A stretch of 64,000 nucleotides of DNA from an uncultured Eubacteriales bacterium (lineage in GTDB: Bacteria > Bacillota > Clostridia > Oscillospirales > Ruminococcaceae), in contig OMXI01000007.1 in the NCBI GenBank assembly GCA_900314975.1, forward strand, positions 1 through 64,000. Direction: 5' to 3'. Both the position numbers and the translations under genes were made by a program. Shown one piece after another: positions 24,396 to 34,240 of this stretch. The notes under the pieces were generated by a model, which was given only the letters and a program-made list of their open reading frames with translations, searched no databases and had not been told where the DNA came from. Each line of letters opens with the position of its first letter. Positions within the stretch are counted from its first letter, which is position 1.

Positions 24396-26348
24396 ATGCT
24401 TTTAAACATCGAAAACATTTATAAATACTTTAACGGCGAGCTTTTGCTCAATGACATCTCACTGGTGCTTGAGGATCGTGAGGCTGTCGGGCTTATCGGC
24501 TCAAACGGCTGCGGAAAGACAACGCTTCTGAACATCATAACGGGCAGCGAGAGCTTTGACAAAACTCCCGACGGGCTTGGCAGCGTGAGCATAAGCTCAA
24601 AGGCAAGTGTAGGCTATCTGCGGCAAAACAGCGGGCTTGACTCGTCGCGGACGATACTTGAGGAGATGAAGGACGCTTTTTCCGAGCTTATAGGGATAAA
24701 GTCGAAGATGAAGGAAATATCAAAGCAGATGGAGACTGCGCAGGGTGACGAGCTTGAAAGGATAAGCGATGAATACTCGCAGCTCGGTGCGTACTTTGAG
24801 TCGCGCGACGGGTACAGAATGGGCATTCGCATCAAGCAGGTGCTTAACGGTATGGGCTTTGCGGACACCGACACCTCGCAGGTCGTGGCTACCCTTTCGG
24901 GCGGCGAAAAGACGAGGCTCGCGCTGGCAAAGCTGCTGCTTGAACAGCCTAACCTGCTGATACTTGACGAGCCGACCAACCACCTTGATTTTCAGACGCT
25001 GATGTGGCTGGAGGAGCATTTGAAAAGCTACAAGGGCGCACTTTTGATAGTTTCGCACGACAGGTACTTTATAAACAAGGTCTGCACGAGGATATGCGAG
25101 ATACAGCAAGGCAGGATATACAGCTACAAGGGCGACTACAATGCGTATCTGGTGCAGAAGAAAATGCGTGACGAGCGCCAGCTCAAAGAGTTTGAGGCGC
25201 AGCAGAAGGAGATCGCCAAGCTGGAGGACTACATCGCGCGCAACAAGGTGAGGGCATCGACTGCGAAAATGGCGAAATCCCGCCAGCATATGCTTGACAG
25301 GATAGAGCGCGTGGACAAGCCGCTTATGTACACCCAGCCCCCGAAGATACGGCTTGAATACGACATTGAACCGACAAAGGACATTGTGAAGGTCGTGAAC
25401 TGCCCGCTTTGCGTGGGAGAGGGCGACAAAAAGCGAACGCTTATCAAAAGCCTTGATATGCACGTTCGGCGCGGCGAACACGTCGGCATAATCGGGGCAA
25501 ACGGCATAGGCAAATCCTCGGTGCTGAAGCTGATACAGGGACTTATCCCCCACGGCAGCGGCAGCATCATGTGGGGCAACAATGTAAAGATATCATACTT
25601 TGACCAGGAGCATACCGCGCTTGACAGACACAACACGGTCATAGGCGAGGTACAGCGCAAGAATCCAAGGCTTTCCGACGGTGATGCGCGCAGCGTGCTT
25701 GGCTCGGTGCTGATAAAGGGAGAGGATGTTTTCAAGCCTGTTTCGGTCATTTCGGGTGGTGAACGCGCAAAGCTGTATTTTGCGATTATGGCACTTAACC
25801 GCGGCAACGTGCTGATACTCGACGAGCCGACGAACCACCTTGATATGACGACAAAAGAGGTGCTGGAAAACGCGCTTGCGGAGTTTGACGGCACGATAAT
25901 CCTTGTTTCACACGACAGATACCTGCTCAATAAGGTAACAAGCAGGATAATTGAGATAAAGCCCGACGAGGTCAACTCTTTTGAGGGCAACTTTGATGCC
26001 TACTACGAGGCTGTAAGCGCGCAGCAGCAGGCTTTGCAGGCGGCAGAAAACGAACGCAAACAAGCCGAGGCAAAGGCTGCTTACGAGCTTGGCAAGCAGC
26101 AGAGCCACAAAAGCAAGCAGCAGCGCGCTGCGGATGCGAAGCGGCGTGAGCGCATACGGCAGCTTGAAAAGGAAATCGAAGAGACCGAGCAGCTTATCGC
26201 CCAGCTTGAAAGCGAAATCGCAAGCCCCGAAATTGCGGCGGACTACGCGCTGATAAGCGAAAAATGTTCGCAGCTTGACGAGCAGAGGAACGCTCTTGAA
26301 GAGAAAATGGACGAATGGGCAGAGCTTGCGGATATGGCGGCATTATAA
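24396..26348 (+). CDS. ABC-F family ATPase (YdiF/Uup-like)
   Basis: A 650-residue cytoplasmic protein with two ABC ATPase domains and no membrane segment. Walker A motifs are GSNGCGKTT (first) and GANGIGKSS (second); the signatures are LSGGEKTRLALAKLL and ISGGERAKLYFAIMA; both Walker B motifs read LILDEPTNHLD. The domains are joined by the charged P-site tether typical of ABC-F, and the C-terminus (about 540-650) is a coiled coil as in Uup/YdiF. ABC-F proteins act on the ribosome to rescue translation or, in some cases, to give antibiotic protection. GGAG precedes the ATG. It is monocistronic; the short leader holds no obvious attenuator peptide. Confidence 0.93.
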   Translation: MLLNIENIYKYFNGELLLNDISLVLEDREAVGLIGSNGCGKTTLLNIITGSESFDKTPDGLGSVSISSKASVGYLRQNSGLDSSRTILEEMKDAFSELIGIKSKMKEISKQMETAQGDELERISDEYSQLGAYFESRDGYRMGIRIKQVLNGMGFADTDTSQVVATLSGGEKTRLALAKLLLEQPNLLILDEPTNHLDFQTLMWLEEHLKSYKGALLIVSHDRYFINKVCTRICEIQQGRIYSYKGDYNAYLVQKKMRDERQLKEFEAQQKEIAKLEDYIARNKVRASTAKMAKSRQHMLDRIERVDKPLMYTQPPKIRLEYDIEPTKDIVKVVNCPLCVGEGDKKRTLIKSLDMHVRRGEHVGIIGANGIGKSSVLKLIQGLIPHGSGSIMWGNNVKISYFDQEHTALDRHNTVIGEVQRKNPRLSDGDARSVLGSVLIKGEDVFKPVSVISGGERAKLYFAIMALNRGNVLILDEPTNHLDMTTKEVLENALAEFDGTIILVSHDRYLLNKVTSRIIEIKPDEVNSFEGNFDAYYEAVSAQQQALQAAENERKQAEAKAAYELGKQQSHKSKQQRAADAKRRERIRQLEKEIEETEQLIAQLESEIASPEIAADYALISEKCSQLDEQRNALEEKMDEWAELADMAAL

Positions 26349-26697
26349 AATATCGGTTAGACGGGGGAAGGCTCTTTGGCAGGGTCTTCCCTCAAAGCAT
26401 TATGGGTGTAGTTTTGCAATGAAAATGTAAAATAAATATTAACGTTTCTCAAAGATGCATTAAAATAATCTACATACTGTTATATTTTTTAAGATAATCA
26501 GCGTAGATACGGCATTAGCGCAGCAGCATTCCTTAAATCATTTAACGTTTTAATAAAGGTTGACAAAATGCTTTTTAAATGCTATTATAAATATGACTAT
26601 GTAGGTCGAATTATGTCTGTCTTTGTTTTCTGCGCTTTATTTGGGGTTTAAAGTGCGGAAATAAGCAGAAAAAAATGTGTAAGGGGGAATCTACAAA
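26349..26697 (+). other. 349-bp intergenic region upstream of the giant surface protein
   Basis: After the ABC-F stop there is an imperfect hairpin, GGGAAG with CTTCCC near 26365-26392, without a T run. It is followed by AT-rich sequence with no credible ORF, then the promoter and leader of the adhesin gene. Confidence 0.6.
26560..26588 (+). promoter_or_regulatory. Promoter of the giant surface-protein gene
   Basis: TTGACA (26560-26565), 17 bp, TATTAT (26583-26588), followed by a leader of about 100 nt and AAGGGGG before the ATG. Confidence 0.85.
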
Positions 26698-29600
26698 ATG
26701 AGTAAAAGTACTCACAAGTTTGGACACAGAGTCCTTGCAGGCTTTTTGTCGCTGATATGCCTGTTTTCTCTTGTACTCGATTCTGCGCCAAAGGCGTTCG
26801 CTGATCCGGATCCAGATCCGAGTCACGCCGAGAACATTGAGCTGTATTTCACTGATGAACCGAGTGAAAACATCGTTGTTACCAATGGCGCAAAGACTAT
26901 CGATTATACGATACCCAGTTCGGAACAGATCGTAAATATCAAGCTCCACATCAGCTTGAACAAAAAGTATGAGGACGGACAGCTTCAGATAGCGATCCCG
27001 GCTCACGGCTTTAAGACCCGCGACGGCGGAGATTTCAGTATGGCTAACAAGAGCGCTTTTCTAAACCAGATAAGCGGAAATTCGATCCTCAAGGTACTCA
27101 GCGACAACTCAAATCTCGAGGGTGAAGACGGCGTTATCATTCTGACAAACAACGCTGTTACTGCACCGCAGATAGATATGGAGCTTAGCTATAGAATCAA
27201 TGCTATGAAGGTTTTGGATAACGGTGCTCAGACATTCAATGTCAAGATAACCGATACCGTAACGGGTGAGGATCGCTCTCCCGAGAGTATAACCGCAACA
27301 TTCCGCACTCATGTTAAGAACGCGTGGTTGAGCAAGTACACCGAGAGCAATGGTGTAAAAAGCGGCTGCTACTACAAATGGGACGATATGCTTGAAAGCA
27401 GATATAAGCTCAGCGAACTGGACGACTCTATCGATGAAGCGAAATTTACGGAGCTGTGCAAAAACTATGACTTTATCGGTTACAGATTCAGCTGTTCTGC
27501 CAGCCGCAACCAGCCCACTACACTCTATCTTGAGGACAAGCCTGCCGAGGGCGGCGAGGTCATCGCGGTTTCCCATGTATCCAGCAGCACCTCTTACACA
27601 AGCGGTACTCCTCTTAAAAAGGAAACAGAGGGTCCGTATGCGGGCAAGTGGAAGTATGAATCAACATCGAGCAGCAGATACGAGTATCTAATTGCTCTTG
27701 TACAATATCCCAAGTCTGTTGCGGAGAGCACTGATGAGAACGGTGATTTAAAACCGATAAGAAACGAAGCTACGGTCACCTTTGTTGGTAAAGACGGCGA
27801 CACTGACGATGTCACATCTGATGATGACGCTGTTACTTCGGTATGGCAGGGTTCGAGTGCTATATATCACGGCGATATATGGAGCGTCAGAAAGAAGGGC
27901 TATGATGATCCCGCAGGTGCTATCAATCTTCTGCGTGCAGGCAAGGACGTTACCTTCAAGTATGAGATAGCAGGTATAGGACATACCTATAAGTACGGTG
28001 CTGTTGATGGTTTCCAATATAACAACGGTCCTTACTGGATGGAGGTCGTTGACGATGTACTGTATGTAAACGGTCTTGGTGCCGGCGGAACAGAAAATGC
28101 AAGGCTTCAGCCTGATGATTTCCATTTCACGTCTTTTACAATGGATGTAAAGCATAAAGACGTTACAGCTGTTGCTCTCGACGGTAATGTCAAAACTTCA
28201 ACGGATCGTCCGATATCGGAAAGAGAGCCTGTCGAGGTCTATGTAATGACCGAGGATAATACTACTGAATGGCAGCTTGACCAGAAGGTCTCTCTCCCAT
28301 ATATATCAAACTACGGTTCTGTCTCCACCTCAGGCTATGTCGATGAGAACGGAAACAGCACATTTACACTCAAGCACGATAAAGTTTGCAGGATCAAGTT
28401 CGTTTACAAGGGAGCAAACGGTGATATCGAGCTGACATCTTATGTTTACGGTGTATTAAAGGGTACAGGCTCTACTGTAAAAAAAGTTCTCGAAAACATA
28501 GATAAAGAGAATCTGGACGGCTTCCAGCTGTTTAACTGGGACGGTCAGATGGGCTATGACAAGAACGGCGTATGGGAAAACCCAACAGATGGTGTGTCAA
28601 ATGGTGCTTCCATCACAGGTGCTACCGCTTGGATGAGGGATGATTTGCTTACATTTGACGCACAAAACTATGCAGGTCACTCCTATGAGAATGGTAATCC
28701 GAGTAATACAAGGGTAGCAACAAGGCTGCCTGCCCAGAATAAGCTTACCGCATTGAGCTCACAGTCAGGCGCAGGCAAGGAAAGCAATGGTATCACTCAT
28801 AAGGACAAGCGCATTTACGGAGAATACTATATCGCAGCCGTTACAGGCAAGGCTGGTACTGCTGATGAGCTTAAAGAGCTTATTAATCTGGGTATTATCC
28901 CTGAAAGCAAAACAGTTGTGTTCCACGAACTGCTGCCTATAGGTATGAGCATCGAATCCGTTACACCTACTACGTATAACAGTTCGGTATACTTCGGGCA
29001 TTATTCATGGGATAAAACGGGATCAGATTACCCGTATTATGCAGCTAATATGACCGAACAGACACCAGAAATAACCTATGAGGTGACCGACAACTATAAG
29101 GGCACTCTGCGTCAGATGGTGGATATCAAGGTCACTTATTCCGAACTGCCTATTGTCAGAATCGGATTAAGCTCTAGCTATTACAGCGCTTTGGGCTCTA
29201 TACTCAAAATAAAAACAAGAGCCGAGTATACAGACCTTCAGAGTACGACGCTTGACAACTACATGGAGGCACAGTTCCTTGACGAAAACGACAAGCCTAT
29301 TGAGCTTGAAGGAGAAGGCGCTTTGCCCGATGACGGCGAGATATACTCCAACGTTAAAGACAGAGACAACAAAAATGCTTTGAGCGATGTTGACGGAGAT
29401 AATAAAACCGCTAATAAAACGGTCGTTGCAGCAGATGATTCTGACACAATTGATATGTACTATTCCGATGCAAACCTTGTCAAGAAGATAAAGGCTGACG
29501 ACTATGACACCTATTTCAAGGATTATACCCAAACCTATGCAGGACATAACTATACATACCAGATAAAGTACTTTGCATTTAAAGGTACGGTAAAGAATGT

Positions 29601-32283
29601 CGTTATCTTCGATACTATCGAGGAGGGCTATAAAGACGAGAAATATCTTGGCAAGCCTTACTGGAAGGGCAAGCTTTACGGAGTTGACCTGACGGAAGCA
29701 AGAGACAGAGGCTTTGATAAGATACGTGTGTTTGTCAACACGAAGCATTACTATACAGACCAGGAACTTGAAAATAATGTCGCCACCGGTTATCCAGGAC
29801 TCAGACCCGAGGATCTGACTGCTGCAAACGACTGGCAGCAGGTTGATCCTGACACCTATACGGGCTGGGCAGATGTCAAGACGATAGCATTCTCTATCGG
29901 TGAGGATGTTGAGTTTGGCGAGGATGAAAATAAGCCTAAGTCGGTGAATGTTTATCTCAAGATGACTGCTCCCGATACGATACACCCTGAACAGACACAG
30001 ACCAATCAGGTGCTTGCGTACAACTCACCTGCGTTCTACGCTGAAAAGAAGGGTACGCTGGGCTGGTCAAAGGATACTACTACAGCAAATGTTGTAACTA
30101 TCGGTCTTAAATCTGCTACTGTTGACATTCCTGCAATAACCAAGAAAATGACAGGCACTGCTCTGCCGACTGGCTTTGAGGATACCTGCACATTCAACAT
30201 CAAGCCAATAGGCGAATCAGTTGTCCCAAGAGAGTATGACAAAGACAGCGGCGTATGGGGAAATACCATAAGCAGCGTTGACATCAAGGTAAACAGCACC
30301 TCTGCAATATCTACCAAAAACGGCAGTATGTTCTTCACCGAGCCGGGTGAACATTCGTATGAGATAACCGAAAAGACCGGCAGCAAGGGCGGAGTTACAT
30401 ACAGCAAGGCTAAATACCGTATGGACGTCAAGATAACTGATAACCGCAGAGATATCCAGTACGACACAAATACTTTCCTTAATAAAGATGTGTCTGTATA
30501 TATGACCCATGATGATGACGGAAACGAGCTGTCAACACCGAAAAAGGTTTCAAGCATCGTATTCAATAATAATTACTCGGTAGTACCTGCTGTATTTGCG
30601 GTTCCTACGGCATACAAAAAGATCACAGGTGCTGCAAGACCTGAAGAAAAAGAATTTACATTTGCATACTCACCGTTTGCTATGGCAGGCGGAAAGACAC
30701 CTCCAACGCCTTCAATACCATATGTAACTGTAAAGGGCGAGGGTTCGGGTTCACTTGGCAATATCACATTTACCGAGTCCGGAAATTACGGATTCATAAT
30801 TTACGAGCTGAATTCAAACCAGAAGGGCTATACATACGATACTCACGGCTTCTGGGTAAGAGTGACAGTTGTAGACGATAACGGCAAGCTCAAGGTGACC
30901 AAATCGTCTATTGACAGACTTGACCCAAACGTTATGGAACCCGAACCTGCAGAGAAGATCGAGTTTACCAACGTATACTCGCCTCACGAAAGCAACGCTG
31001 TTGCATTCCCAGAGGTATTCAAGCAGTTTACAGGCTATTCAAGACCCGACGATAAGGAATTCAGCTTCACACTTACCGCAAAGGACGGCGCTCCGCTTCC
31101 GAACAAGACAAAGGTTACTATCACAGGTTCGGGCAAGGATTCGTTCGGTGCTGTAAGCTACAGCAAGGCAGGCACATATGTTTACGAGATAACAGAGGAT
31201 GACCTTGACCCAAGCTACACGGGATACACAAAGGACAACACAGTTTACACCTACACTGTTACCGTAACAGATAAGGACGGCGTACTTGATGCAACGGGCA
31301 AGCTTACAAAGGACGGCAATGATGCAACTGACGTAATATTTACAAACGATTACACTCCTGCATCATGCACATTTACATTCCCTGTTGCAGTAAAGAAGAT
31401 AAACGGTCCTGAAAGACCGTCCGAAAAGACATTTACGTTTGAGCTCAAAGCAGCAGAGGGCACAACTCCTCCGATGCCGACCAGCACAGTGACTGCTGTT
31501 GTAGGCGAAGGTCCTGCGGCAACATTTGGCGAGATAACATACGACCAGGCAGGCACATACCTGTACGATATCTTCGAGCAAGACCTTGACGACAGCTATG
31601 TTGGCTACACCAAGGACGAAGCTGTATACAGACTTGAGGTAACCGTAAAGGACGTTGACGGCAAGTTCGCAGCAGGCTACAAGCTGACAAAGAACGGCGA
31701 GGAAACAAACGAGCTTACATTTGTGAACACCTACACGCCAAAGGTTGTTGAGACAGACCTTGAGATCGAAAAGCAGGTCAAGGGTGATGTTCCGCAGACC
31801 AAGGAAAACTTCACATTTGTGCTTGAATACGAAGACGGCGCACCTGTTCCGCTTGATGTCAAGCTGACAATACTCGGACAGGGTAAGGGCAATTTCGGCA
31901 AGTGGACATATACACGGGCTGGCACATACGTTTATAAGGTACGCGAGACAGCGGGCAGCAATAAGGAATATGAGTATGACAAGACTGTCTACATCATAAC
32001 CGATACTGTTACAGACAATGACGGCGTGCTTGAACTCAGCAGAAAGATCACTGCCGATGAAAACGATGCCGAAAGCGTTGTATTTGTAAACAACTACAAG
32101 AAGGAAAAGCCGAAGAATGACAAGCCAAAGGACAATCCGCCAAGCACACCACCAAGCACACCTCCGCAGACAGGCAACACACATTCGGCAAGCACTTGCT
32201 TCGGTGCAGTTATTGTTCTTGCTGCTGCACTTTGCATAGCAAAGAGATACAATGATAAAAACGAAGACAGCGCAAATGAATAA
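26698..32283 (+). CDS. Giant pilin-like surface adhesin with sortase motif and isopeptide domains
   Basis: A 1861-residue secreted protein. A signal peptide covers about residues 1-36. Residues 37-1140 are a large strand-rich region reminiscent of fimbrial isopeptide (D2-type) domains. Residues about 1141-1800 hold five Spy0128/FctA-like pilin repeats, starting near 1141, 1295, 1431, 1553 and 1682. Most open with a lysine in words such as AYKKITG, VFKQFTG or AVKKING and close with an asparagine in FTNVYSP, FTNDYTP or FVNTYTP: the Lys-Asn pairs that form internal isopeptide bonds. A Pro/Lys linker leads to the sortase-like motif PPQTG (1822-1826), a membrane helix and a charged tail. It is probably wall-anchored and used for adhesion. 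No sortase gene is in the window. Monocistronic. Confidence 0.9.
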   Translation: MSKSTHKFGHRVLAGFLSLICLFSLVLDSAPKAFADPDPDPSHAENIELYFTDEPSENIVVTNGAKTIDYTIPSSEQIVNIKLHISLNKKYEDGQLQIAIPAHGFKTRDGGDFSMANKSAFLNQISGNSILKVLSDNSNLEGEDGVIILTNNAVTAPQIDMELSYRINAMKVLDNGAQTFNVKITDTVTGEDRSPESITATFRTHVKNAWLSKYTESNGVKSGCYYKWDDMLESRYKLSELDDSIDEAKFTELCKNYDFIGYRFSCSASRNQPTTLYLEDKPAEGGEVIAVSHVSSSTSYTSGTPLKKETEGPYAGKWKYESTSSSRYEYLIALVQYPKSVAESTDENGDLKPIRNEATVTFVGKDGDTDDVTSDDDAVTSVWQGSSAIYHGDIWSVRKKGYDDPAGAINLLRAGKDVTFKYEIAGIGHTYKYGAVDGFQYNNGPYWMEVVDDVLYVNGLGAGGTENARLQPDDFHFTSFTMDVKHKDVTAVALDGNVKTSTDRPISEREPVEVYVMTEDNTTEWQLDQKVSLPYISNYGSVSTSGYVDENGNSTFTLKHDKVCRIKFVYKGANGDIELTSYVYGVLKGTGSTVKKVLENIDKENLDGFQLFNWDGQMGYDKNGVWENPTDGVSNGASITGATAWMRDDLLTFDAQNYAGHSYENGNPSNTRVATRLPAQNKLTALSSQSGAGKESNGITHKDKRIYGEYYIAAVTGKAGTADELKELINLGIIPESKTVVFHELLPIGMSIESVTPTTYNSSVYFGHYSWDKTGSDYPYYAANMTEQTPEITYEVTDNYKGTLRQMVDIKVTYSELPIVRIGLSSSYYSALGSILKIKTRAEYTDLQSTTLDNYMEAQFLDENDKPIELEGEGALPDDGEIYSNVKDRDNKNALSDVDGDNKTANKTVVAADDSDTIDMYYSDANLVKKIKADDYDTYFKDYTQTYAGHNYTYQIKYFAFKGTVKNVVIFDTIEEGYKDEKYLGKPYWKGKLYGVDLTEARDRGFDKIRVFVNTKHYYTDQELENNVATGYPGLRPEDLTAANDWQQVDPDTYTGWADVKTIAFSIGEDVEFGEDENKPKSVNVYLKMTAPDTIHPEQTQTNQVLAYNSPAFYAEKKGTLGWSKDTTTANVVTIGLKSATVDIPAITKKMTGTALPTGFEDTCTFNIKPIGESVVPREYDKDSGVWGNTISSVDIKVNSTSAISTKNGSMFFTEPGEHSYEITEKTGSKGGVTYSKAKYRMDVKITDNRRDIQYDTNTFLNKDVSVYMTHDDDGNELSTPKKVSSIVFNNNYSVVPAVFAVPTAYKKITGAARPEEKEFTFAYSPFAMAGGKTPPTPSIPYVTVKGEGSGSLGNITFTESGNYGFIIYELNSNQKGYTYDTHGFWVRVTVVDDNGKLKVTKSSIDRLDPNVMEPEPAEKIEFTNVYSPHESNAVAFPEVFKQFTGYSRPDDKEFSFTLTAKDGAPLPNKTKVTITGSGKDSFGAVSYSKAGTYVYEITEDDLDPSYTGYTKDNTVYTYTVTVTDKDGVLDATGKLTKDGNDATDVIFTNDYTPASCTFTFPVAVKKINGPERPSEKTFTFELKAAEGTTPPMPTSTVTAVVGEGPAATFGEITYDQAGTYLYDIFEQDLDDSYVGYTKDEAVYRLEVTVKDVDGKFAAGYKLTKNGEETNELTFVNTYTPKVVETDLEIEKQVKGDVPQTKENFTFVLEYEDGAPVPLDVKLTILGQGKGNFGKWTYTRAGTYVYKVRETAGSNKEYEYDKTVYIITDTVTDNDGVLELSRKITADENDAESVVFVNNYKKEKPKNDKPKDNPPSTPPSTPPQTGNTHSASTCFGAVIVLAAALCIAKRYNDKNEDSANE
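30118..32100 (+). repeat. Five tandem pilin-type isopeptide domains (coding repeats)
   Basis: Protein-level repeats of about 120-155 residues beginning near 30118, 30580, 30988, 31354 and 31741. Each shows the order lysine strand, TFTF-type strand, GxGxxxFG turn, YxYxI-type strand and a closing F(T/V)N. Copies 3 and 4 are the most alike. Confidence 0.8.
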
Positions 32284-32308
32284 GCACTGAACATCGCACA
32301 ACATAAAA

Positions 32309-32341
32309 GCAGGTACGGAATTTACCGTGCCTGTTTTTTTT
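32309..32341 (+). terminator. Terminator of the surface-protein gene
   Basis: CAGGTACGG (32310-32318) pairs with CCGTGCCTG (32325-32333) through one G-U pair, followed by eight T. Confidence 0.9.
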
Positions 32342-32408
32342 GCTGTTAACAGTTAAGGAAGCGCGCGAATATAATAATACAGCATCATAACTGCAAGGGG
32401 TCTTTGTT

Positions 32409-32942
32409 TTGAAGATAAGCATTATCGCGCCCGAGTGCGCCAAGATATATTTAAGCAATGACGATATGAAAAGGCTTGACATCAATCAGAGCGGCGATAC
32501 TGTATGTGACGAGCTGATGCTTTTTGTGACGGGTATTGCAGCTTTTCTTACCGAGCTCGGACTTATTGAGCTTAACAGCAGTGAGCTTACCTGCAGCGTA
32601 AGCGAGGTATTTGACGGGATAGTTGCACAAATCGGCGACGGCGGCGAAAAGGCTGAACGTACGCTTGTGCTTTATACATTTGCAGACAGCGGCGAGCTTT
32701 GCGCATTTTGTGACTGTATTCCGATAACGCTGCTTGAAAAGCTCGGCAGCAGCGAGCTTTACAAAGTCGGCACAAGCTACTGTCTTATACTTGAATTTGG
32801 CTGCTCGCAGACTTCCCTGCTGTCTTATAAAAGTATGCACGGCGGCAGCTTTGACAGGGTGGCTGTACAAAAAGCAAGGGAGTACGGGGAACTTATCTCC
32901 CGCACTCCCATTAAGACTATTCGTGAGCTTAAAGACCTTTGA
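32409..32942 (+). CDS. MecA-like adaptor protein (tentative)
   Basis: A 177-residue soluble protein. The N-terminus (MKISIIAPECAKIYLSNDDM) and the C-terminal words LYKVGTSYCLILEF and EYGELISRTPIKTIREL follow the pattern of MecA/YpbH adaptors, which hand proteins to the ClpC protease. It is shorter than Bacillus MecA (about 218 residues), the middle acidic linker is reduced, and there are several cysteines. The start is TTG at 32409 with AAGGGG 8 nt upstream. Its 3' end overlaps the convergent rpe gene by 14 bp. The assignment rests on motif pattern only. Confidence 0.55.
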   Translation: MKISIIAPECAKIYLSNDDMKRLDINQSGDTVCDELMLFVTGIAAFLTELGLIELNSSELTCSVSEVFDGIVAQIGDGGEKAERTLVLYTFADSGELCAFCDCIPITLLEKLGSSELYKVGTSYCLILEFGCSQTSLLSYKSMHGGSFDRVAVQKAREYGELISRTPIKTIRELKDL

Positions 32943-33585
32943 TGCTTGCGACTGCCTTTGACATATCCTGCGAATTGAAAAGATATGTACCCGATACAAA
33001 CACGTCTGCACCTGCATTGCGGCACTCCGCAGCGGTCTTGCTGTTTATTCCGCCGTCGACCTCGATATGAATCTTTTTGCCTGCACTTTCTGCAAGCGCC
33101 TTGACCATGCTCACCTTTTTGAGCGTTTCGTGGATAAAGCCCTGTCCCCCGAAGCCAGGCTCAACGGTCATTATCAGCACCATATCGACATACGGCACAA
33201 GCTCTTTTATCATGCCCACGGGCGTTCCCGGCTTTACGGAGATGCCCGCCTTTGCGCCGCTTGAACGTATTCTGTCGATGACCATAAGCGGCTCTCTTGT
33301 TGCCTCGATATGAAAGGTTATCATATGCGAACCCGCTTTTGCAAACTCCTCAACGTACCTTATCGGGTCTTTTATCATCAGGTGGGTATCTATCGGCACG
33401 CTTGCGCACTTTTTTACGGCTTTCAGGACAGGCTGACCGAACGAGATATTCGGTACAAAAATGCCGTCCATAACGTCAAAATGCAGCCAGTCGGCACCTG
33501 CGTCCTGCGCTCTTTTTATTTCATTTTCAAGGTTTGAAAGGTCGCAGCCAAGCAGCGACGCTGAAACAAGTAAATCGCTATTCAT
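32929..33585 (-). CDS. rpe: Ribulose-phosphate 3-epimerase
   Basis: A 218-residue TIM-barrel enzyme that interconverts ribulose 5-phosphate and xylulose 5-phosphate in the pentose phosphate pathway. Family words are present: VSASLLGCDLSNLENEI, WLHFDVMDGIFVPNISFG, DTHLMI, MTVEPGFGGQGF and IEVDGGIN, including the metal-binding His and Asp residues. GGAGG precedes the ATG. It follows the yfbR-type gene by 18 bp, and its stop lies within the 3' end of the convergent MecA-like gene. Confidence 0.97.
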   Translation of the reverse strand: MNSDLLVSASLLGCDLSNLENEIKRAQDAGADWLHFDVMDGIFVPNISFGQPVLKAVKKCASVPIDTHLMIKDPIRYVEEFAKAGSHMITFHIEATREPLMVIDRIRSSGAKAGISVKPGTPVGMIKELVPYVDMVLIMTVEPGFGGQGFIHETLKKVSMVKALAESAGKKIHIEVDGGINSKTAAECRNAGADVFVSGTYLFNSQDMSKAVASIKGL

Positions 33586-33603
33586 TCAAAGCCTCCGTTG
33601 TAC

Positions 33604-34185
33604 TTATGCCTGCTCGTCAAGCGTAAGCTCGTAAGCAGGGATAAACTCCTCAAGAAAGACATCTGCCTCGGGCAAGCCCATTTTTTCGATAGCTGCCCTT
33701 GTCGACTTTTCGGCAGATGCAAAGTCGGTATTGCCCATTTTGCGCTCTTCAAGGCACTTTATCAGTGCAGACAGCTTATCGGCGGCTTTGACCAGCTGCC
33801 AAAGCTCTGCCTCTTCATCTGTTTTGCAGAAAAGCGGCGCATAGTCGTCCTTCAAATCGTCGGGGAGATAGCTCAAAAGCTGATTTTTTGCCTTATCCTC
33901 TATCTCGTCATAAGCGCCCTTTATCTGCTTGTTATAATACTTTATCGGTGTGGGCAGATCGCCCGTGATTATCTCTGTGGTATCGTGAAACATTGCAAGC
34001 AGCGCACATCTTTCAGGGGAAACGTTTCCGCCGAAGCGCTTGTTCCTTATCAGCGCAAGCGCGTGAGCGATAAAGGCAACATCGAGTGAATGCTGGCTTA
34101 TATCCTCTTTAATGGTGTTTCGCATAAGCGCCCAGCGGTTTATATATTTCATTCTCGAAATTACCGCGAAAAATTTATACTCCAT
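33604..34185 (-). CDS. yfbR: HD-domain 5'-deoxynucleotidase, YfbR type
   Basis: A 193-residue HD-superfamily phosphohydrolase very like E. coli YfbR, which dephosphorylates deoxyribonucleoside 5'-monophosphates. Shared words include RMKYINRWALMRNT, SQHSLDVAFIAHALA, the metal-binding MFHDTTEI and TGDLPTPIKYYN. ATG at 34185 is chosen (AGAGGTTT upstream) over a longer reading. It is first in a two-gene unit with rpe. A terminator of the upstream oadB unit separates the two transcripts; no promoter for this gene is clearly visible. Confidence 0.92.
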   Translation of the reverse strand: MEYKFFAVISRMKYINRWALMRNTIKEDISQHSLDVAFIAHALALIRNKRFGGNVSPERCALLAMFHDTTEIITGDLPTPIKYYNKQIKGAYDEIEDKAKNQLLSYLPDDLKDDYAPLFCKTDEEAELWQLVKAADKLSALIKCLEERKMGNTDFASAEKSTRAAIEKMGLPEADVFLEEFIPAYELTLDEQA

Positions 34186-34197
34186 AAGTAAACCTCT

Positions 34198-34232
34198 GTA
34201 AAAATATCGCACCCGTTTATGAGTGCGATATT
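34198..34232 (-). terminator. Terminator of the oadG-oadB operon
   Basis: A ten-base stem, AATATCGCAC (34203-34212) with GTGCGATATT (34223-34232), followed on the minus strand by five T. Confidence 0.88.
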
Positions 34233-34240
34233 GTCAATTA

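Noticed and set aside
24720..25553. 277-codon ORF on the minus strand
   Set aside because: It lies wholly inside the ABC-F gene in the opposite direction; the ABC motifs of the sense strand prove which one is real.
29167..29985. 272-codon ORF on the minus strand
   Set aside because: Shadow of the giant surface-protein gene, with no promoter or ribosome site.
31363..32304. 313-codon ORF on the minus strand, cysteine-rich
   Set aside because: It is the complement of the pilin-repeat region. The cysteines come from reading the repeat codons backwards.
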